This document shows, piece by piece, positions 12,097 to 23,745 of a stretch of DNA of 64,000 nucleotides. The stretch spans positions 627,160 through 691,159 of the forward strand of contig NW_003314287.1 of the NCBI RefSeq assembly GCF_000143415.4. The letters are read 5' to 3'. A program made the translations under genes and the position numbers. The stretch is from Selaginella moellendorffii. Taxonomy: Eukaryota > Streptophyta > Lycopodiopsida > Selaginellales > Selaginellaceae. How positions within the stretch are numbered: position 1 is the stretch's first letter; each line of letters opens with the position of its first letter. The notes beneath the pieces are model-generated. The model was not told the DNA's origin. It did no database searches and was given only the letters and a program-made list of their open reading frames with translations.

Positions 12097-12693
12097 CATA
12101 CTTGCATCCGAACATTCGAACGCAACCGGATTCGAACGGGTATCGAACGTTTAATACCAGTTTAGCTTTTTTTCGAACGGTGTAGCGGTTCTAAAATGGG
12201 CGTAAGCCCGGGCGAGGCTTACTGGAGTCCACACCTGGTCAAAGCCCTCACCTTGGTCGGATCTTGATCACCCCTGCTTGCCAGCGCCTTGGGTTTGCTC
12301 CTGAGATGACCTGCCCTGGCTCCTGCCACGCCTCCTTATCGCCGCCCCTCCCAAGAAGTCCCCCCCGATGCGCCGCCCGATCCTCTGTAACAAACCGGTC
12401 TCCTCCCCGCCACGTCGGATCCCCTGCCAAGTCATCTCTCTCCATGTCATCATCCACGTGTCCCGCCTCACTTTGTTCTACGGGCTCGTTATTGGCCGCT
12501 ACAACGGGTATAATGGTTTTCAGTTTTTTTCGAACCCTGATTTTACATGAACCCTAATCCTAAGTAAAAGAAAGCATATTCTTTAGGGTTTTTAAAAATA
12601 TTCTTGGTGTTTAAACGCCGTTTTAAACGCCGTATTATACACGCGTTTTAAACGGCGTTTTTTATTAATCGTACCCGTTCGAATGCAAGTATG
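12097..12693. mobile_element. Small inverted-repeat DNA element (MITE-like)
   Basis: It begins CATACTTGCATCCGAAC and ends with the inverse, GTTCGAATGCAAGTATG: 16 of 17 terminal bases match. Further CGAACGGGTA motifs lie just inside both ends. The 597-bp body has no transposase. A subterminal AAACGCCGTTT / AACGGCGTTT palindromic cluster lies at about 12610-12665. I see no clean target duplication, perhaps because the left side abuts older repeat debris. The superfamily is not assigned. Confidence 0.6.
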
Positions 12694-13590
12694 CTGGGAG
12701 CTCACCGCCGCCATTCTGTTGCAGCCCTTGAAGCAAGACAAGTGTGCGCTGCTGCTCCCGAATCAAAACCTCGTCTTGCACAACTTTGGATTCGAGGTAG
12801 ATCTCCCGCCCAGGTGGAAGCGGCTCCGACTCCAACTCGATGAGAGGGATGATCACAGCTCGTCGCAGAGGCGCCTCCTGGCCGTGCCTCCTCGTGGGCT
12901 GCTGGTTCTCTACTGCAACACTGTCCAAGGCGAGGCGGGAGATCGTCACTCCCTTCTCTGCTACAACCTTGATCCGGAGCAGCAGCATCAAGCTTCCGTT
13001 TTGGAGCTTCCAGCAGAGTATGACGGCGGTGGCGTCCAAGCCTGCCAAGTCGTGCATCCCAGCAAGGATGTTGAGTGGTATCATCTCGTCATCTTGCGCG
13101 CTCCCGCTCATGGAATACGGTGAGCGAGTGGCATCGCGACGTTCGCATCCGAGACAGTGCCGACGCCATCCATATCCCGGGGAAGTCGATCGCGCATGTG
13201 TTGCTGCCTCCGGAGCTCCATTGTCAGCAGCCTCAGACGATCCAGGCCCAACATTCGACCTTCTTGTTTCTTGTTGCCGCAATCGGCAAAGCCACAGGTA
13301 AAAAACCCTTTTTTATTTTGCTTGAGTGATTGGCCATGGCTAATCTTTGCCGGCGATTATCTCTGGAGGAGAAGCCCAGACTTGGATGCTGGAAATGGTG
13401 TGAGCTACTTCAGTTCTCAAAGCTTTTCTTTCCATTCTTTCTCACAATGTTTGTGAACAAGCGTGCCAACATTTAGTACTGCCGGAGATCCGGTGCCTGG
13501 GAGTCACGGGCTCCCTGGCCGTTTTTGTCGACTCCAAGCATCGCTTGCTCTCGTGCTTGGTCGATCCGTGGAGCTGATATATCAACAGCA
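12694..13590 (+). pseudogene. Degenerate F-box/propeller-like gene fragment
   Basis: A frame through about 13122 encodes a plausible propeller-type sequence (PPRWKRLRLQLDE, LLAVPPRGLLVLYCN, VVHPSKDVEWYHLVIL). The sense then jumps to another frame (SEWHRDVRIRDSADAIHI, PGKSIAHVLLPPELH) and later reads PEIRCLGVTGSLAVFVDSKH near 13490-13560. No F-box itself is seen and no start is credible, because the only ATG at 12683 lies in the inverted repeat of the mobile element. It looks like the C-terminal part of an F-box-associated protein, truncated at the element and frameshifted. Part could be a real gene with introns; certainty is low. Confidence 0.4.
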
Positions 13591-14110
13591 GTTCCGTCAA
13601 GAGCTGGAACTTGGATGGCAACATAATCAATATAGTCTCTCCATGATTCACTAGCACATATAGATCAACATTTTTAGGCGAAGTTAACTTTCCAGAACTG
13701 TCAATACTTTTTCTTCGTTTGTTTGTCATAACAAGCCAACATTTTGTGGTCAGTGCTTTCTCTATAATGTACCAGGATCAAGACACCGGGAGGCCGTGAA
13801 GCTTGCGCCTCTGGACTACGACATGCCACTTGAGGATAGTTTCCTTCACAAATCCTTTAGTAGGATCCATCCTCAATTCGAATAGCTTGCAGTTGTTACA
13901 AACAAGGATTTTGCTGTCGCCACAAAGGATCGAAGCTCCATGACGAACTCGCCCATTACCATCAAATTTAGGATGGTTAGAACAAGTAAGGATAATCTCC
14001 CAACACCGGGTATAATTTATAACTCTCCAGATTCCCTTGCAAGTATACATATTGTTATCCTTGATAACTACACCATAGTGATAAGAGGCAATGTAACCTT
14101 ATTCCACAAA
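13591..14110 (-). pseudogene. Second F-box/propeller-like fragment, opposite strand
   Basis: On the minus strand a frame reads ASYHYGVVIKDNNMYTCKGI, then GASILCGDSKILVCNNCKLF and KGFVKETILKWHV, the style of plant F-box-associated propeller repeats. Downstream, another frame continues with KNVDLYVLVNHGETILIMLP. It has frame changes and no intact start or F-box. It faces the plus-strand fragment tail to tail. Confidence 0.35.
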
Positions 14111-14638
14111 TTATCGGGCTCCAATATTATACCGATCCAGTCGCTTTTTAGACAAGTCCATCCCCATTGCAGTGTTCTCTCCCAACAAAGTGCTGGGAGA
14201 ATCTTAGACTCTGCAATGAGAGGATTCCAGCCCAATTCCAGACTAAAAGATCTCCTTTTATCCCAAATAACAAGCTACTGCTCGAGTTTAGAACATAAAT
14301 CCATGTAACAGGTTGGCATGCTTCTTGTCCATAATCTAGACCCGAGGACTATGATTCAAGTGGTGTGTGTAGTGAAGGGTGACATATTTAAAAGGAAAAT
14401 GTCCTAAACCCTAAGATGGTTCGCTAAATATCCGACGGCTACGATGAATTTCCTACATGATGCAATAGGGTTTTAACGTGCGGCCAAGATTTTTGAAATT
14501 GAGAATGTCCAAGCGATGGACGGCCAGGATCCAGAAGGTGCAGATAAATATCTCTAGGGGTTTAGGGTGTTTGAGGGGAAGGGTTTTGGCGATCGATTCT
14601 TTCTTATCGGGGGCGCTCCATCTCGAGTTTCAGCGGCG
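14111..14638. promoter_or_regulatory. Upstream region of the first macro-domain gene, with telo-box motifs
   Basis: No gene is seen. Telomere-repeat-like boxes occur at about 14403-14415 (CCTAAACCCTAAG) and, inverted, at about 14560-14570 (GGGTTTAGGG). Such telo-boxes are common just upstream of plant housekeeping genes; a role here is inferred. Confidence 0.4.
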
Positions 14639-15853
14639 ATGCAGGCCGGGGTCGTGAAATGCAAGGTCTTCCCTCGCTTGGCGCAGGCGTCGCAGCTGTT
14701 GGAGAGGAATGCCGGCCTTGCATCGCTCTACAAGCGAGCGTCGGGCATTCACACGACGCCGACGGTGGAGGTAGCGCAGCCGACGAGGATCAGCTGCGCA
14801 ATGGGTGGGCCGCGATCTATGGATAGGCCCCGCCGTCGCCCAAATTTCGATAGGCCGGGGGATACTCCCCCGACTCCACCGCCGCCGCCGCCGCCAGAGC
14901 CTCTGAGCGGCCAGGTCAAGTACAGGATCTCGGAGAACTGCGTCATGGCGATCTGGAAGGGCGACATTGCCTTGTGGCACGTCGATGGACAAAACGATTG
15001 CATTGTAAGGCTTTTTTTTTTCTTGTCTCGTTTTCGTGATGGTTCTTATGTCTTCTTTTGTTTTCCAGGTTGCTCCTGCGAACAAGCGATGCAATGCCGG
15101 ATTTGGAGTCGATGGAGGTGAGTTTTGATCGGTTTTTCACCATTCTAAGGAAGCTCTTTTCTTTTGTTGTTGTTCTAGCTATTCACCGTGGAGGAGGACC
15201 ACGTCTTCTGGATGCTTGCCAGAAGCTCCCGGACGTAGCACCGCAAGGCATCAAATGCGAGGTTGGGAATGCTGTGATCACAAGGTGGGTGTAGCAAGGC
15301 CTTCTCTCGGGATTCGTTGTCTTATGTTTGTTTCGTGGTTGCCAGGGGATTCAATCTTCCTGCTTCTCGTGTGATTCACGCGATTGGTCCCGTCTACGAG
15401 GACAAGAACCGAGACGAGTCGGAGAGAAACCTCACCAATGCATACAAGTAAGGCTCTTTGATCAGAAAAAAAATGTTTTTAATCTCTCGGTGGTTATAGG
15501 AGTGCTATCGCGTTAGCTCTCAAGGAAAGCATCAGATTCATGGCGTTCCCTGCGCTCTCCTGTGAACTCTACGGGTAATTCTCGTCTTTCTAAGAGTTTC
15601 GAGTCCAAAAAATCGTCTTTTTTTCCAGATATCCTTACGACGAGGGAGCCGAAGTTGCATTGAACGCTGTGATAAAAAACCACCATGGATTGTCTGAGGT
15701 ATATGAAGTTTGAGCTAGAACCTTTTTTCATTTTTCTTTTCTTTTTGTTCTCTCCAGGTCCATTTCATTATCAAGGCACAGGATGGATACGATTCCTGGA
15801 TCGACGAGGCCAAGAGGATGTTTAGACACCAGCCACAGGCACTGATGCAGTAG
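14639..15853 (+). CDS. Macro-domain (ADP-ribose-binding) protein, copy 1
   Basis: Seven exons (14639-15004, 15069-15117, 15179-15284, 15346-15447, 15500-15574, 15629-15698, 15758-15853) give a 287-residue protein. It has a basic, transit-like N terminus, a proline-rich linker (P.PPPPPPEPL) and a C-terminal macro domain. Visible macro motifs are ANKRCNAGFGVDGAIHRGGG, the GNAVITRGFNLPASRVIHAI strand region and ALSCELYGYPYDEGAEV. The closest plant relatives I know are the Appr-1''-p processing family proteins such as Arabidopsis At2g40600. The expected role is binding or hydrolysis of ADP-ribose groups on proteins or small molecules, possibly in an organelle (inference from the N terminus). The start chosen is the first ATG of the long frame; an in-frame Met lies at CAMGGPR. 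The diphosphate loop reads SCELYG instead of the usual S.G.YG. Confidence 0.85.
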
Positions 15854-16242
15854 CAGCAAAGTTGCGAGAGCTCTATTCCTCTTAACACAGTCTGTAGCTA
15901 GAAACTACGTTAAATTTCAATCTGGAAAATGTGTGCCGATCCAACGGCTGTGGCTCGCTCTCTACTTTGTATCCATCGGATGCCATTGCCTAGTTGTTAT
16001 ACGGCGGAATATCCAGATGAAGCAGGATATTTGAAAGAGAGCTCGAGGACGCAAAGCGCTAGGGCAGCGCAAAGGCGCAGGCGCGCGAGGCGTTGGAGGT
16101 CAGTCATTTCTTCTGCGCTTGGATGTAGATTCGTTAGCGCGCTTTCATCCGGGCCGGAAATCTCCCAGGGTTTTGGGTTTTGGCTGGAAATCTCGCATTC
16201 TTCTCGCCCTGTTCCTTTCTAGGATTTCTTCCGGCACTCACA

Positions 16243-17537
16243 ATGGCCGCATTCTTGTGTGAAACAATCGCAGGGAAGATGGGGGCCGTGGGAGTGGTCC
16301 AAGCTTCGCAGTTCTTGGGCGCGGTGAAATCGCCGCCAGGTCTATCATCGCTAACGCAACACACCCAGCTCGTTGGGTCGAGCATTCGCAGGAAGAACAG
16401 CATCCACACGCAGCCATCGCTTCACATCAATTGCGCCATGGGCGGGCCTCGCTCGGCGGGAATGGATCGGCCTCGCAGGAGACCAAACTTCGATCGTCCC
16501 AGTGGAGAGAAGCCCGTTCCTCCGCCGCCACCCCCGCCAGAGCCCCTCACTGGGGCGGTCAAGTATAAGCTCTCGGATACGTGCACCATGGTGATTTGGA
16601 AGGGCGACTTGGGACTGTGGTATATCGATGGACAAAACGATGCTGTGGTAAGCAAAGCTTTCGCGTCTAGGCTTTTCTTTTCTCGCTCTTTTTTCTCTCG
16701 AAGAAGTCTGAAGTTCATGTTCGTTATTTTTTCTTCTTCGTTTTCCTAGGTGGCTCCTGCGAACAAAAGATGCAATGCCGGATATGGTGTCGATGGAAGT
16801 AAGCTTTGATGCGCTTTAAAAGCCAGGAAAACATCGAGCTAAAAGTTTCTAAATGGCAGCTATCCATCGCTTTGCGGGTCCGAGGTTGCTTGATACTTGC
16901 CAGAAGTTGCCCGACGTAGCACCTCAAGGGATCAAGTGCGAGGTCGGTCAGGCTGTGATCACAAGGTAAAGCTCTCTCTTTTTGATCTTAGAGTCTTGTC
17001 CACTTCATTCTTCCTTTCTTGCAGGGGTTTTAATCTCCAGGCGTCTCGTGTGATCCACGCTGTTGGTCCTGTTTACGAGGAGAAAAATCGAGACGAGTCC
17101 GAGAAAATGCTAACCAAGGCCTATGTGTAAGTTTCTACTATGATGATCTGGAGCTGGATTTTGGCATTCTCTAAACTTCTTCGTTCTTTTTTTTCTCAGT
17201 GCTGCTTTGAATCTGGCAACTTCTAATGGCATTAAGTACATCGCATTTCCAGCTTTGTCTTGCGAGCTCTACGGGTATGTTTCATAGAAAAACTACAAAA
17301 GCTCAAGAGCTTGCATTCACCAGGTATCCCCACGACGAGGGAGCTGAGGTTGGTCTTACGGCTTTGAGGAAGAACTGGGCTGGTTTTCAAGAGGTTTGTT
17401 TGATTTCAATCTCTCGCTTTTTTTTTGTGGAATTCATGGTTTTGGATGGGTGTTTATAGATCCACTTTGTACTCAAGAATCCAGACGCTTATGAAGCGTG
17501 GCTAGACGAAGCAAAAAGAATGTGGAGGTTTGGCTAA
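16243..17537 (+). CDS. Macro-domain (ADP-ribose-binding) protein, copy 2 (tandem paralogue)
   Basis: Seven exons (16243-16647, 16750-16798, 16860-16965, 17025-17126, 17200-17274, 17324-17393, 17460-17537) give 294 residues. Exons 2-6 have exactly the same lengths and phases as in the upstream gene (49, 106, 102, 75 and 70 bases), so this is a tandem duplicate. The N terminus is longer and basic (transit-like), followed by the same CAMGGPRS segment and a P-rich linker, then GYGVDGTIHRFAGPRLLDTC and ALSCELYGYPHDEGAEV. In the first loop this copy has HRFAGP where copy 1 has HRGGGP. An upstream in-frame ATG at 16180 exists but lies in sequence that looks untranslated. The gene starts 390 bp after copy 1 ends, on the same strand. 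Confidence 0.85.
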
Positions 17538-17695
17538 AGCTTCACACACTATAGAGAATTTAAAATTATGCTTTTTGGATATTCTTATCTCGAGTCTACG
17601 CCGCCGACTTACCAACGGCTGGATGAGATTAAGTTTGAATTTGTGCTTTTTGGATATTCTTACCTCGAGCCCTAGAATTTAGAGCGAGAAGAGAG

Positions 17696-20159
17696 ATGGG
17701 GATAGTGCTGTCGATATGCTTCGAATGGTCAGCTCCGACGCTCGCCCCCGCCATGTCACTCAAGAGCGCCTCACTCCGGCGTCTTCGATCTCTCACGCCC
17801 TGGGCGATCCAGGTGATTCCAAGCATGGATCGGCAAAAGCGCGCTTCACAGATTCTAGGTTTTGCAGGATAGCAGGGAATTTCTGGTGAGAACGAAGAAA
17901 TTTGCCATCAAGGAGCACATACAATGCAAGTTTGAGGGTCTCGGATCCTCGGAACGCTGCCGATGCGAAGATTTCAAGCAGCAAAAGGGGCAGCCAGCGA
18001 TTGTGGGACTCCATTCCAACTGGGTGACTGACAACATAGTAGCTACAGCTCGTCCATCGGATGCTCTCATCGGTGATTATTCCGTGCTAGAACAGGTAAG
18101 AACGTGAATCTCAGAGTAAATGCTACTACTGTTGTTGCATGGACAGTTTGCAAAATGCGGTTTAGGTGCGATTTTCAATCTCCAAGAGCCTGGCGAGCAT
18201 GGAGATTGTGGACCAGGAATCAAAGTCGAGAGTGGATTTTCATACACACCAGAAAGTCTCATGAGAAACAAGAGTAACTCCCGTTATACTCCAGTGTTTA
18301 TTGTTTTTTTCTTCTTCTTTTCGGTGATTCGGCAGTCTTCTATTATAACTTTCCATGGAGGGACATGACTTGCCCGAGCGTCGAGTACACTCTGAACATT
18401 GTGGCAGTGATGGATTTCCACATTTCTAAGGGAGCTAAGGTTTGTTTTGTGATCTTTGCGACCTTCGCGATCTTCAGAAGAGTTTTTCTATGCAGGTAGC
18501 TGTTCACTGTCATTCCGGACTTGGTAAGTTACTTTCATCTCATTGTAAGCAGCTTTCTTACGGTTCGTTTGCCACAGGACGCACTGGGCTTGTGATTGCT
18601 TGCTACTTGGTGTACACGGGGCAAAGGAATGCTGTCGGAGTACGTTCTCTTGCAGTTAGATCTTCTTTTTACGAGCTAAATGCAGCTTTTTCCTGTGGCT
18701 CAGGCTGTGGAGCTGGTCCGCATGCATAGGTTTGCCACCATTTTCCCCAGCGATTCAACATATTTCTGTGCGTATTTAATCAAAAGTCTTAGCACACTGA
18801 GCCGTGAACTTACATGCATTTTACAGACCAGGAGCTCTTCAAACAAAACAACAAGTGCTGCACGTGAAAGAGTTTGAGGACTTTCTATCAGGATTGAAGA
18901 TTGTGTACGTGCAGCCTTGGCAAACTCTGGACAATGCCGGTACCAAAGGAACGCATCCGACGCTAGAAATTTTGATGGCAAGGCAAAGACAAATGCTTCA
19001 TGGGGAAGAAAGTCGCCTTCTCCGATATACTCCAAAGGTAACAGACGTCTAGCGCTTTTGTTGAGGACTTTCTTGGTACAGGTTTTGGTGTGTTTGGTTC
19101 GGGAGCTTTCAAGCCGTATTGTTTTGAGCAAAATCAACAAAGAAGCAGTCGCTTCTGCTCTTTTGCAAGGATTGGCACTTGAGATGACAAGCGAAAAAGA
19201 TCAAAACTTCATCTCAGACGTACAAACGGCGAAGGTATCAATAACTTTTTGTGGATGTATACTATTTGCCGTCCATAATCATGCAGAAAAAGCTAAACAC
19301 GGGCAATTGGGAGGTACTTTGTAGCCTCGATGTTCGAATACTTGTGCAGCTGTTTCTAGATTGGTTTTACCTTCTTAAGGTCTGAGCAACTTCTTGTTCC
19401 TAGTAGCGCTCAGACCATCGTTTCTGGCAGGATCCCATAATCCCCGATGCAGCTTTAAGCAAAGCGTTAAGTCGTGGCGAGATTCGAGCTGCAAATTACG
19501 AGCTAAAGAAAGGTGGCAAGTGTTGCTTTTACACAATCAGGCTGTTGGCTTGCTGGATGCTTCAGGTACTATTTCCCTTTACTCCGTCGCAACTGCGCAA
19601 CAACTATCTATGACAGGTTGTTCCGGCAGAAAAAGACATGCGACGCAGATTGTTTAGCGGCTTGGCACATTTATTACTTCGACCGTCGAGTCTGGCCAGC
19701 GAGGGAAAAGTAGAGCTCTTGGACAAGATTGTAGATCCATTAAATCAGGAACATCAGAAGACGGTGGAGAGAAGCAGCACCTTTTCTCCATCGCTGCTGG
19801 AGGTAGAGTTCGGTTTGCTTTTGGAGGCGGCTGCGAAATACTGGTACAAAGTTTTGCTCCTGCAACGCAAGCTCGGCCCACTAAGCTCCATCAGTCCCAA
19901 GCTGAAAACAACCAAGAGCGACGACTTATGGGTGTACGACAAGGCTGGTATCGAGGCAGAGATTTGTAGCAATCCGGAGAGCGTCGAGGAGCTGCAAAGT
20001 GGCAACGAAGACGTCCAAGAATACATGTCAACTGTTTGTGTAGAAGATATCATCGACGAGGTCTCGTCTAGCGGACAGCTCGTCTTACCGAGCGCAACCT
20101 CCACTCCCATATCATCGAGGCCGGAATCCAGCAATGTGTCAACTCCTCACAGAGGCTGA
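17696..20159 (+). CDS. PTPDC1-like dual-specificity protein phosphatase
   Basis: A multi-exon gene (exon 1 17696-17812, exon 2 17868-18095, many short exons after) coding for roughly 650 residues. The N-terminal half matches the PTPDC1 family in order: HIQCKFEGLG, a SNWVTDNIVATARPS signature (PTPDC1 has SSWVTDNILAMARPS), GAIFNLQEPGEHGDCG, FYYNFPWRD, and the catalytic loop HCHSGLGRTGLVIACYLVY assembled across an intron near 18525/18578. The cysteine and arginine of the HCxxGxxRTG loop are present, so it should be active. The long C-terminal part has low-complexity Ser-rich segments and ends SNVSTPHRG. The human relative acts at the centrosome and cilium base; a link to flagellated sperm is inference. 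It lies close downstream of the macro genes on the same strand. Confidence 0.8.
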
Positions 20160-22003
20160 CATGACTCCGGCAAAGCGAGGTAGCATCTCTTTTAGCGGGG
20201 GGGGGGCTTAAAGCGACTCACAGGCATCTCGGGGAGCTTGCGACACGTATGTGAAAGTGGCAGTGGTTACTGTGAAGGCATCGATCACAAAGCAAGGTTG
20301 TCACAGGTAGAGTGGAACAGGAAAGTTGAGAAGCGATGGATCGTATATGTGAAAGTAAAGGTACTTCAAAAGCAGCCGAGTCAACAGGGGAGAAATAAAG
20401 GCGCAAACTTTTCATCGCTCTCGTGTCCAGCTCAGAGGAGAAATCGGTTTCTTCCTTGTTCTTCGACTCCTCAACTTCGCGGAACGAGCGCGTTGATAGA
20501 ATCTTTGCACACCGGGGAGTCAAAAGCGGTAACGTGTTGCTTTTTCTAGTTCTCGTTTTGTCTTTGCCTCACCTAATATAATCAGATCGATCGATCGATT
20601 GGTGGAGCAATGGCTGGGTGATCATCGATCATATACGATTATTACACTACAGCTTCAAAGCTACCAAAGCTCTACAACTTGACTGTTCGACTGTGCATAA
20701 GGTAAGTCTACCTCTGATCCATCCTTTCCATTGTGACTTGACATATTGTTTTCTCGTTGTTGGTAGGATTGACTCAACGCCCCCAGGATTCGACGCTTCT
20801 TCGCCTCGTCTCAGAGACACAAAATGGTTGTGTTCCTTGAACCGTGCTCGCGAGCTCGACAAAACACAATCGGATCAGAGCCATAAAAAGCCTCTCGCGT
20901 GACAATCCTCAACCATAATCCGGACGTTGACACGGCGAGATCAAACTTTATTTTGTAGCTGGGAAAGAGAAGCAAAAGTTGCTAATGAGCGCTGAGAAAA
21001 GCGCGGCTGTCTTTGTCGACGAACACCACACTGTTTAGTTTTATCGCCGCTCCCAGATCGGCTGCTGGCACGATTGGCCCTGGCGATTAAAACAAGAAAA
21101 GAAAAATCTCTCGCACGAGAGGTGGTCCAGATAATCACATCGATCGTACCGGCGTGAGCGGTCGAGGTGAATAGAAACACAAGTATGCGTAGCTGGTGCT
21201 AGTCTGTGGAAGATCCCTCTATCGTGAATCTAAACTTCCAGAAGGTGAAACTTCTCCCCTTCGTAAGCAAAAACAACCAAGATGAGCGAAGGCTCCACCG
21301 CCAAAGAAAGGTCGATAGCTTCAGTGGAAGTTTTTGCCCGCTTTAGCACCTAGCGCGAAGAACTTAGCACCGAACTTGGAGCTATCCCTGCCACCAAACG
21401 ATGCCGAAGCGAGCAAAGTCTTGGCAGGTAAAGCTGTGGGGCTTTCAACACGGGAAGAAAGCCCTTCTTTTTGTTTGTGAGTGTGTGTCTTCTACAATGG
21501 CAGGAGAGGACCACTCTACTCTATATGTGAAGGAGCTCCAGTGGAAAGTTTTGCGTGATCTAGTGGCGCGTACATCAGCTTGAGCGATCCAAACTAATGG
21601 AAAGGGCCAACAAAATGGGAGAGTATGAAAGGTTAACAAATACAGGGCCACATTTTTGTGCCATTTTTTCTAAACATGTAAAAAGGGAAAAATTTCTCCT
21701 GGAGAATCAAGGAGATAAAGATACCGAAAAAGAAGAGATGTATCATGTACAACGTTATAATCTCCCACCTAATCGAGAGGATCGAAAGGAAAAAAAAGAA
21801 CAAAACTAAGAATCGATCGATCGATATTTACTTTTTCCCCCCTCCCTTGCGTTTTGATCTTCTTTCTCCGCTGCCCTGTCGTTGCCTTGTCGTTGTTCCT
21901 GTGTTGATTACCTCCACCTATAAGCTGCTGTACACGAAAGAGAAACTTGGGAGAAGTCGATCAGCGAGCGAGCGACCCCACCTTGTCACTCCCAGATCCT
22001 CCA
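20160..22003. other. 1.8-kb intergenic region
   Basis: No convincing coding frame on either strand. It includes a run of ten G (20197-20206), GATC-rich microsatellites (about 20583-20600 and 21814-21826) and probably the 3' untranslated ends of the convergent phosphatase and kinase genes. Confidence 0.5.
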
Positions 22004-23436
22004 TCAAAACTCGCCAAAACAATCCCGCTCGCGATTATCCGAGAACTCGTACGAGATCGTCGACGAGGAGCTACGCCGGCTGTCAATCTCCTCCTCCTCC
22101 TCTTTCCTCATCGAGGACGAGCTCACCTTGGAGGAGCTCCAACTCATGGTGGTGGCCGGGGTGGACTGGATCGTGGTTGCCGGCATCGTTTGCTTGAGCA
22201 GCTCGTCCACTGTCACCACCTCCATCCTCTCCTCATCAATCGCCAGAGGCTCCGGAACCCACGGCGGACGGGCGACGTGTTGGATCGCCTCCCAGTCCAC
22301 GCCCCGGAAGAAAGCGTGTGACTTGATCTCCTCGGCGCCACCTTGGCACCCCAGCCTCTTGGTCGGGTCTTTCGCCAGGAGCTTGGAGATCAAGTCGCTC
22401 GCCTCTGTCCAGTCCCCAGGAAATGCCGGCTGCGAGCTCAGGATGTTTAGAAACGTCTCCCTCCGGTTCCTCCCCTTGAACGGCGTCACCCCGTAGATCA
22501 TCTCGTAGAGGAAGACTCCAAGTGTCCACCAGTCGAGCGGCTTGCCGTGCCCGGATCCCAGGATCATCTCCGGGGCGACGTACTCCTCGGTTCCCACAAA
22601 GGACTGCGACTTGATTTCCTTGGCGGCTGCCGCCGCTGCGGCTGCTCCTTTCCTTCCTCTCATCTCCGAGGGAAAGATTTTCTTTGTTGGGCGATGAGAC
22701 GGCTTAACGTCCACCGCCTTGCGAGCAGCGCATCCGACATCCACTGACAGGGGCGTTGAGCACATGAATGGAAGTTTCTTCATCTTGTTTTGCTTGGGCT
22801 GCGGAGCTGGAGCTGGAGCTGGAGCTCCAGGATGATGGTGGTGGTCACGGTCCTGCTCGATCCTCACGGACAGATCGAAATCCGTAAGCATTATGTGACC
22901 ATCTTCCTGGATGAGAACGTTCTCGGGCTTGAGATCCCTGTATATGATCCCGGACTTGTGGAGATACTCGATCGCTAGGCAAACCTCCGCGGCATAGAAT
23001 CTGGAAGGGAAAAGGAAAGGCAAAGTAAGAAAACCACAACTTCTCGGATGAGAGCTTTCGCTTACCGAGCGGCATTCTCCGAGAATCGTTTCTCGGGCTG
23101 GCGCTGCCGGAGCCTGTTCATGTCACCCCCGGGGCAGTAATCCATGACGAAGTAGATGTTCTTCTTGGACTCGAAATGGCTGAAAAGCTTGGGCGTGAAA
23201 GAATGAGAGAGCATCGAGAGTATCTCCAGCTCCCTCTCCACTCGGTACTGGTTGTGCCGGGCCTTCACCACCTCCTTGTTCATCACTTTCATCGCCAAGG
23301 GCTGTCCCGTGTTTCTCAGCGTCGCCAGAAACACCGTCCCCATGTCGCCATACCCAAGCCTCTTGAGCGCGTTGAAATCGTCGGATTCGTAGCCCGGCAC
23401 GAGATCGGAGCCATGGCTATCGCTCCTCGACAGCAT
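22004..23436 (-). CDS. AGC-VIII protein kinase (OXI1/AGC2 or UNICORN-like)
   Basis: Two exons (23436-23066 and 23000-22004) give 455 residues. Kinase motifs in order: LGYGDMGTVFLA glycine loop, AMKVMNKE lysine, YRDLKPENVL catalytic loop, TDFDLS in place of DFG (the hallmark of plant AGC-VIII kinases), an insertion of about 80 residues with His, Pro and Ala-rich stretches, the T-loop SQSFVGTEEYVAPE, and PLDWWTLGVFLYEM. The last residues, DCFGEF, form the hydrophobic F..F motif that docks PDK1 in this family. Members act in auxin, defence or oxidative-burst signalling; which of these applies here cannot be told. The single intron falls before FYAAEVCLAIEYLH. A TATA-like site lies near 23740. 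Confidence 0.9.
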
Positions 23437-23732
23437 CTCGATCGAAATCTTGCCAAATTCCGTGAATTCCCCGCAGGATATCCCTGGATCGGCGATATTT
23501 CCTTCACAGACCCCCTCTCAGCTCGCCGCCTAAGCCCTGTGACCGAATCGCGCCGTGAAGGGAAAGAAATCTACTAGATCGCTGGACGAAGAAGAATCGC
23601 AGAAACCCGCAGCTACAATACCTTGGCATTGTGACCGATCATCAAAGTCACAGCCGGGGAAGAACTAGAGATCGCGCAAAAACCTAGCGCCTTCGTCTTC
23701 TCCTTCTTCTTCCTTTCGAAAGAAAGACCGCC

Positions 23733-23745
23733 CTATAAATATAGC
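23733..23745 (-). promoter_or_regulatory. TATA-like element upstream of the kinase gene
   Basis: CTATATTTATAG on the minus strand about 300 bp before the start codon, at the edge of a pyrimidine/purine-biased leader. The motif is nearly palindromic, so the direction is set only by the gene. Confidence 0.4.

Noticed and set aside
12264-12557. 97-codon forward frame in the inverted-repeat element
   Set aside because: Cys/Pro/Ser-rich with no family resemblance, and overlapped by an equally long antisense frame.
20218-20549. Opposite open frames of about 100 codons
   Set aside because: No recognisable motif, no splice-compatible partners, overlapping on both strands.
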